From Firmicutes bacterium UBA3871 (GTDB lineage: Bacteria > Bacillota > Clostridia > Peptostreptococcales > Anaerovoracaceae), in contig DGGP01000160.1 of the NCBI GenBank assembly GCA_002392265.1, forward strand, positions 1 to 6,803: DNA of 6,803 bases, given 5' to 3'. Below, one piece after another: positions 6,307 to 6,803 of this stretch. The notes beneath the pieces were generated by a model that was not told the DNA's origin, did not search any database, and was given only the letters and a program-made list of their open reading frames with translations. The position numbers and the translations under genes are program-made. The number at the start of each line of letters is the position of its first letter. The stretch's first letter is position 1.

Positions 6307-6803
6307 AATTATCATTTCCTCCGTCGTAATCGGAATCCTTTCGGGATATTTCTGGCTGCCGGCGGGCTTTATAGCCGCTACAGAGACGCTTTTAAAGATA
6401 TTCCTCTGCATACTTTTAGTGTTTGTGGGAATTGATTTGGGAAAGGACGGCAGCGTTCTGAGTAATATTAAAACAGCGGGAGCCAGGCTGCTGCTTTTCC
6501 CTGTGGCTGTATTTGTGGGAACTTTGGCAGGCTGCGCCGTAGGGTCGCTGTTTTTGCCGATAAAGCTGATTGACTCGCTGATGGTTGGATGCGGCTTTGG
6601 ATGGTACACGCTTTCCCCGATCATTCTGGCGGATTATTCGACCGAAATTGCCGCGGTTTCGTTTATGCATAACGTTTTCCGTGAGCTGCTCGGAATCATG
6701 CTGATTCCTGTCGTGGCGCGCTATATAGGTTATATCGAGTGCATGTCGCTGCCGGGAGCCGCAGCGATGGATGTGTGCCTTCCGATCGTGGACAAGGCTA
6801 CGG
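6299..6803 (+). CDS. lysO: LysO-type lysine exporter, C-terminal subunit (3' end outside the window)
   Basis: The frame runs from ATG 6299 to the right edge without a stop, giving 168 residues of a protein expected to be about 200. It overlaps the previous gene by 8 bases, with GGGG about 8 bases before the ATG, so the two are translationally coupled. It shows the signature core of the LysO family: LVFVGIDLGKDGS (40-52), GCGFGWYTLSPIIL (97-110), SFMHNVFRELLGIMLIP (121-137) and LPGAAAMDVCLPIVDKAT (151-168). Four or more hydrophobic segments are visible. D45 and D158 are the acidic residues in otherwise hydrophobic or conserved surroundings and are candidates for transport residues. Together with the upstream 100-residue protein it should rebuild the complete exporter in the membrane. 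The missing end probably holds one final membrane helix. Confidence 0.88.
   Translation, partial: MTKIIISSVVIGILSGYFWLPAGFIAATETLLKIFLCILLVFVGIDLGKDGSVLSNIKTAGARLLLFPVAVFVGTLAGCAVGSLFLPIKLIDSLMVGCGFGWYTLSPIILADYSTEIAAVSFMHNVFRELLGIMLIPVVARYIGYIECMSLPGAAAMDVCLPIVDKAT

Noticed and set aside
5782..6624. A 280-codon open frame on the - strand across the amidase end and the lysO genes
   Set aside because: It lies opposite two strongly recognisable + strand families, has no recognisable motif, is rich in Ser, Pro, Asn and His as expected of an antisense shadow, and spans gene boundaries.

Overview
The window is a densely packed, single-strand stretch of a bacterial chromosome. Every supported gene reads on the + strand. 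The gene set suggests an anaerobic low-to-mid GC Firmicute of the Clostridia type: a YgiQ-family radical SAM protein, a YitT-family membrane protein, a LytS-like kinase paired with a SARP-like winged-helix regulator, a secreted amidase with a copper-amine-oxidase-like N-terminal repeat, and a lysine exporter split into two genes. The assignment rests on protein-family character only; no rRNA, tRNA or other marker is present, so I do not name a genus.

Block 1 (about 1-2386) holds the 3' end of a YgiQ-family gene, a beta-class DNA adenine methyltransferase and a YitT-family membrane protein. The YgiQ reading frame continues 149 bases into the methyltransferase gene. The methyltransferase and yitT are 2 bases apart, and the yitT ribosome binding site lies inside the methyltransferase end. 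No restriction enzyme is visible, so the methyltransferase looks solitary within this window. The promoter for this block lies upstream of the window.

Block 2 (about 2387-6803) begins with the only sizeable intergenic gap (128 bases). It contains a weak hairpin, three CGTTTT repeats and a plausible sigma-A-type promoter (TTGATT, 17 bases, TATTAT). Downstream, in tightly spaced order, are a multi-pass sensor histidine kinase, its response regulator, a secreted N-acetylmuramoyl-L-alanine amidase, and two genes that together make a LysO-type exporter (the second runs off the right edge). Spacings of 37, 17, 33 and -8 bases suggest one operon. A plausible reading, not proven by sequence, is that the two-component pair controls a cell-envelope programme including peptidoglycan hydrolysis and amino-acid efflux.

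The most unusual signal is a 15-pair stem-loop inside the signal-peptide codons of the amidase gene (4675-4710), just after the response regulator gene. It has the geometry of an attenuator or mRNA processing site and could uncouple expression of the two-component genes from the amidase and exporter genes. I see no mobile element, CRISPR array, tRNA or rRNA. I do not see a clearly new multi-gene system; the interest lies in the gene overlap, the domain pairing and the internal hairpin.
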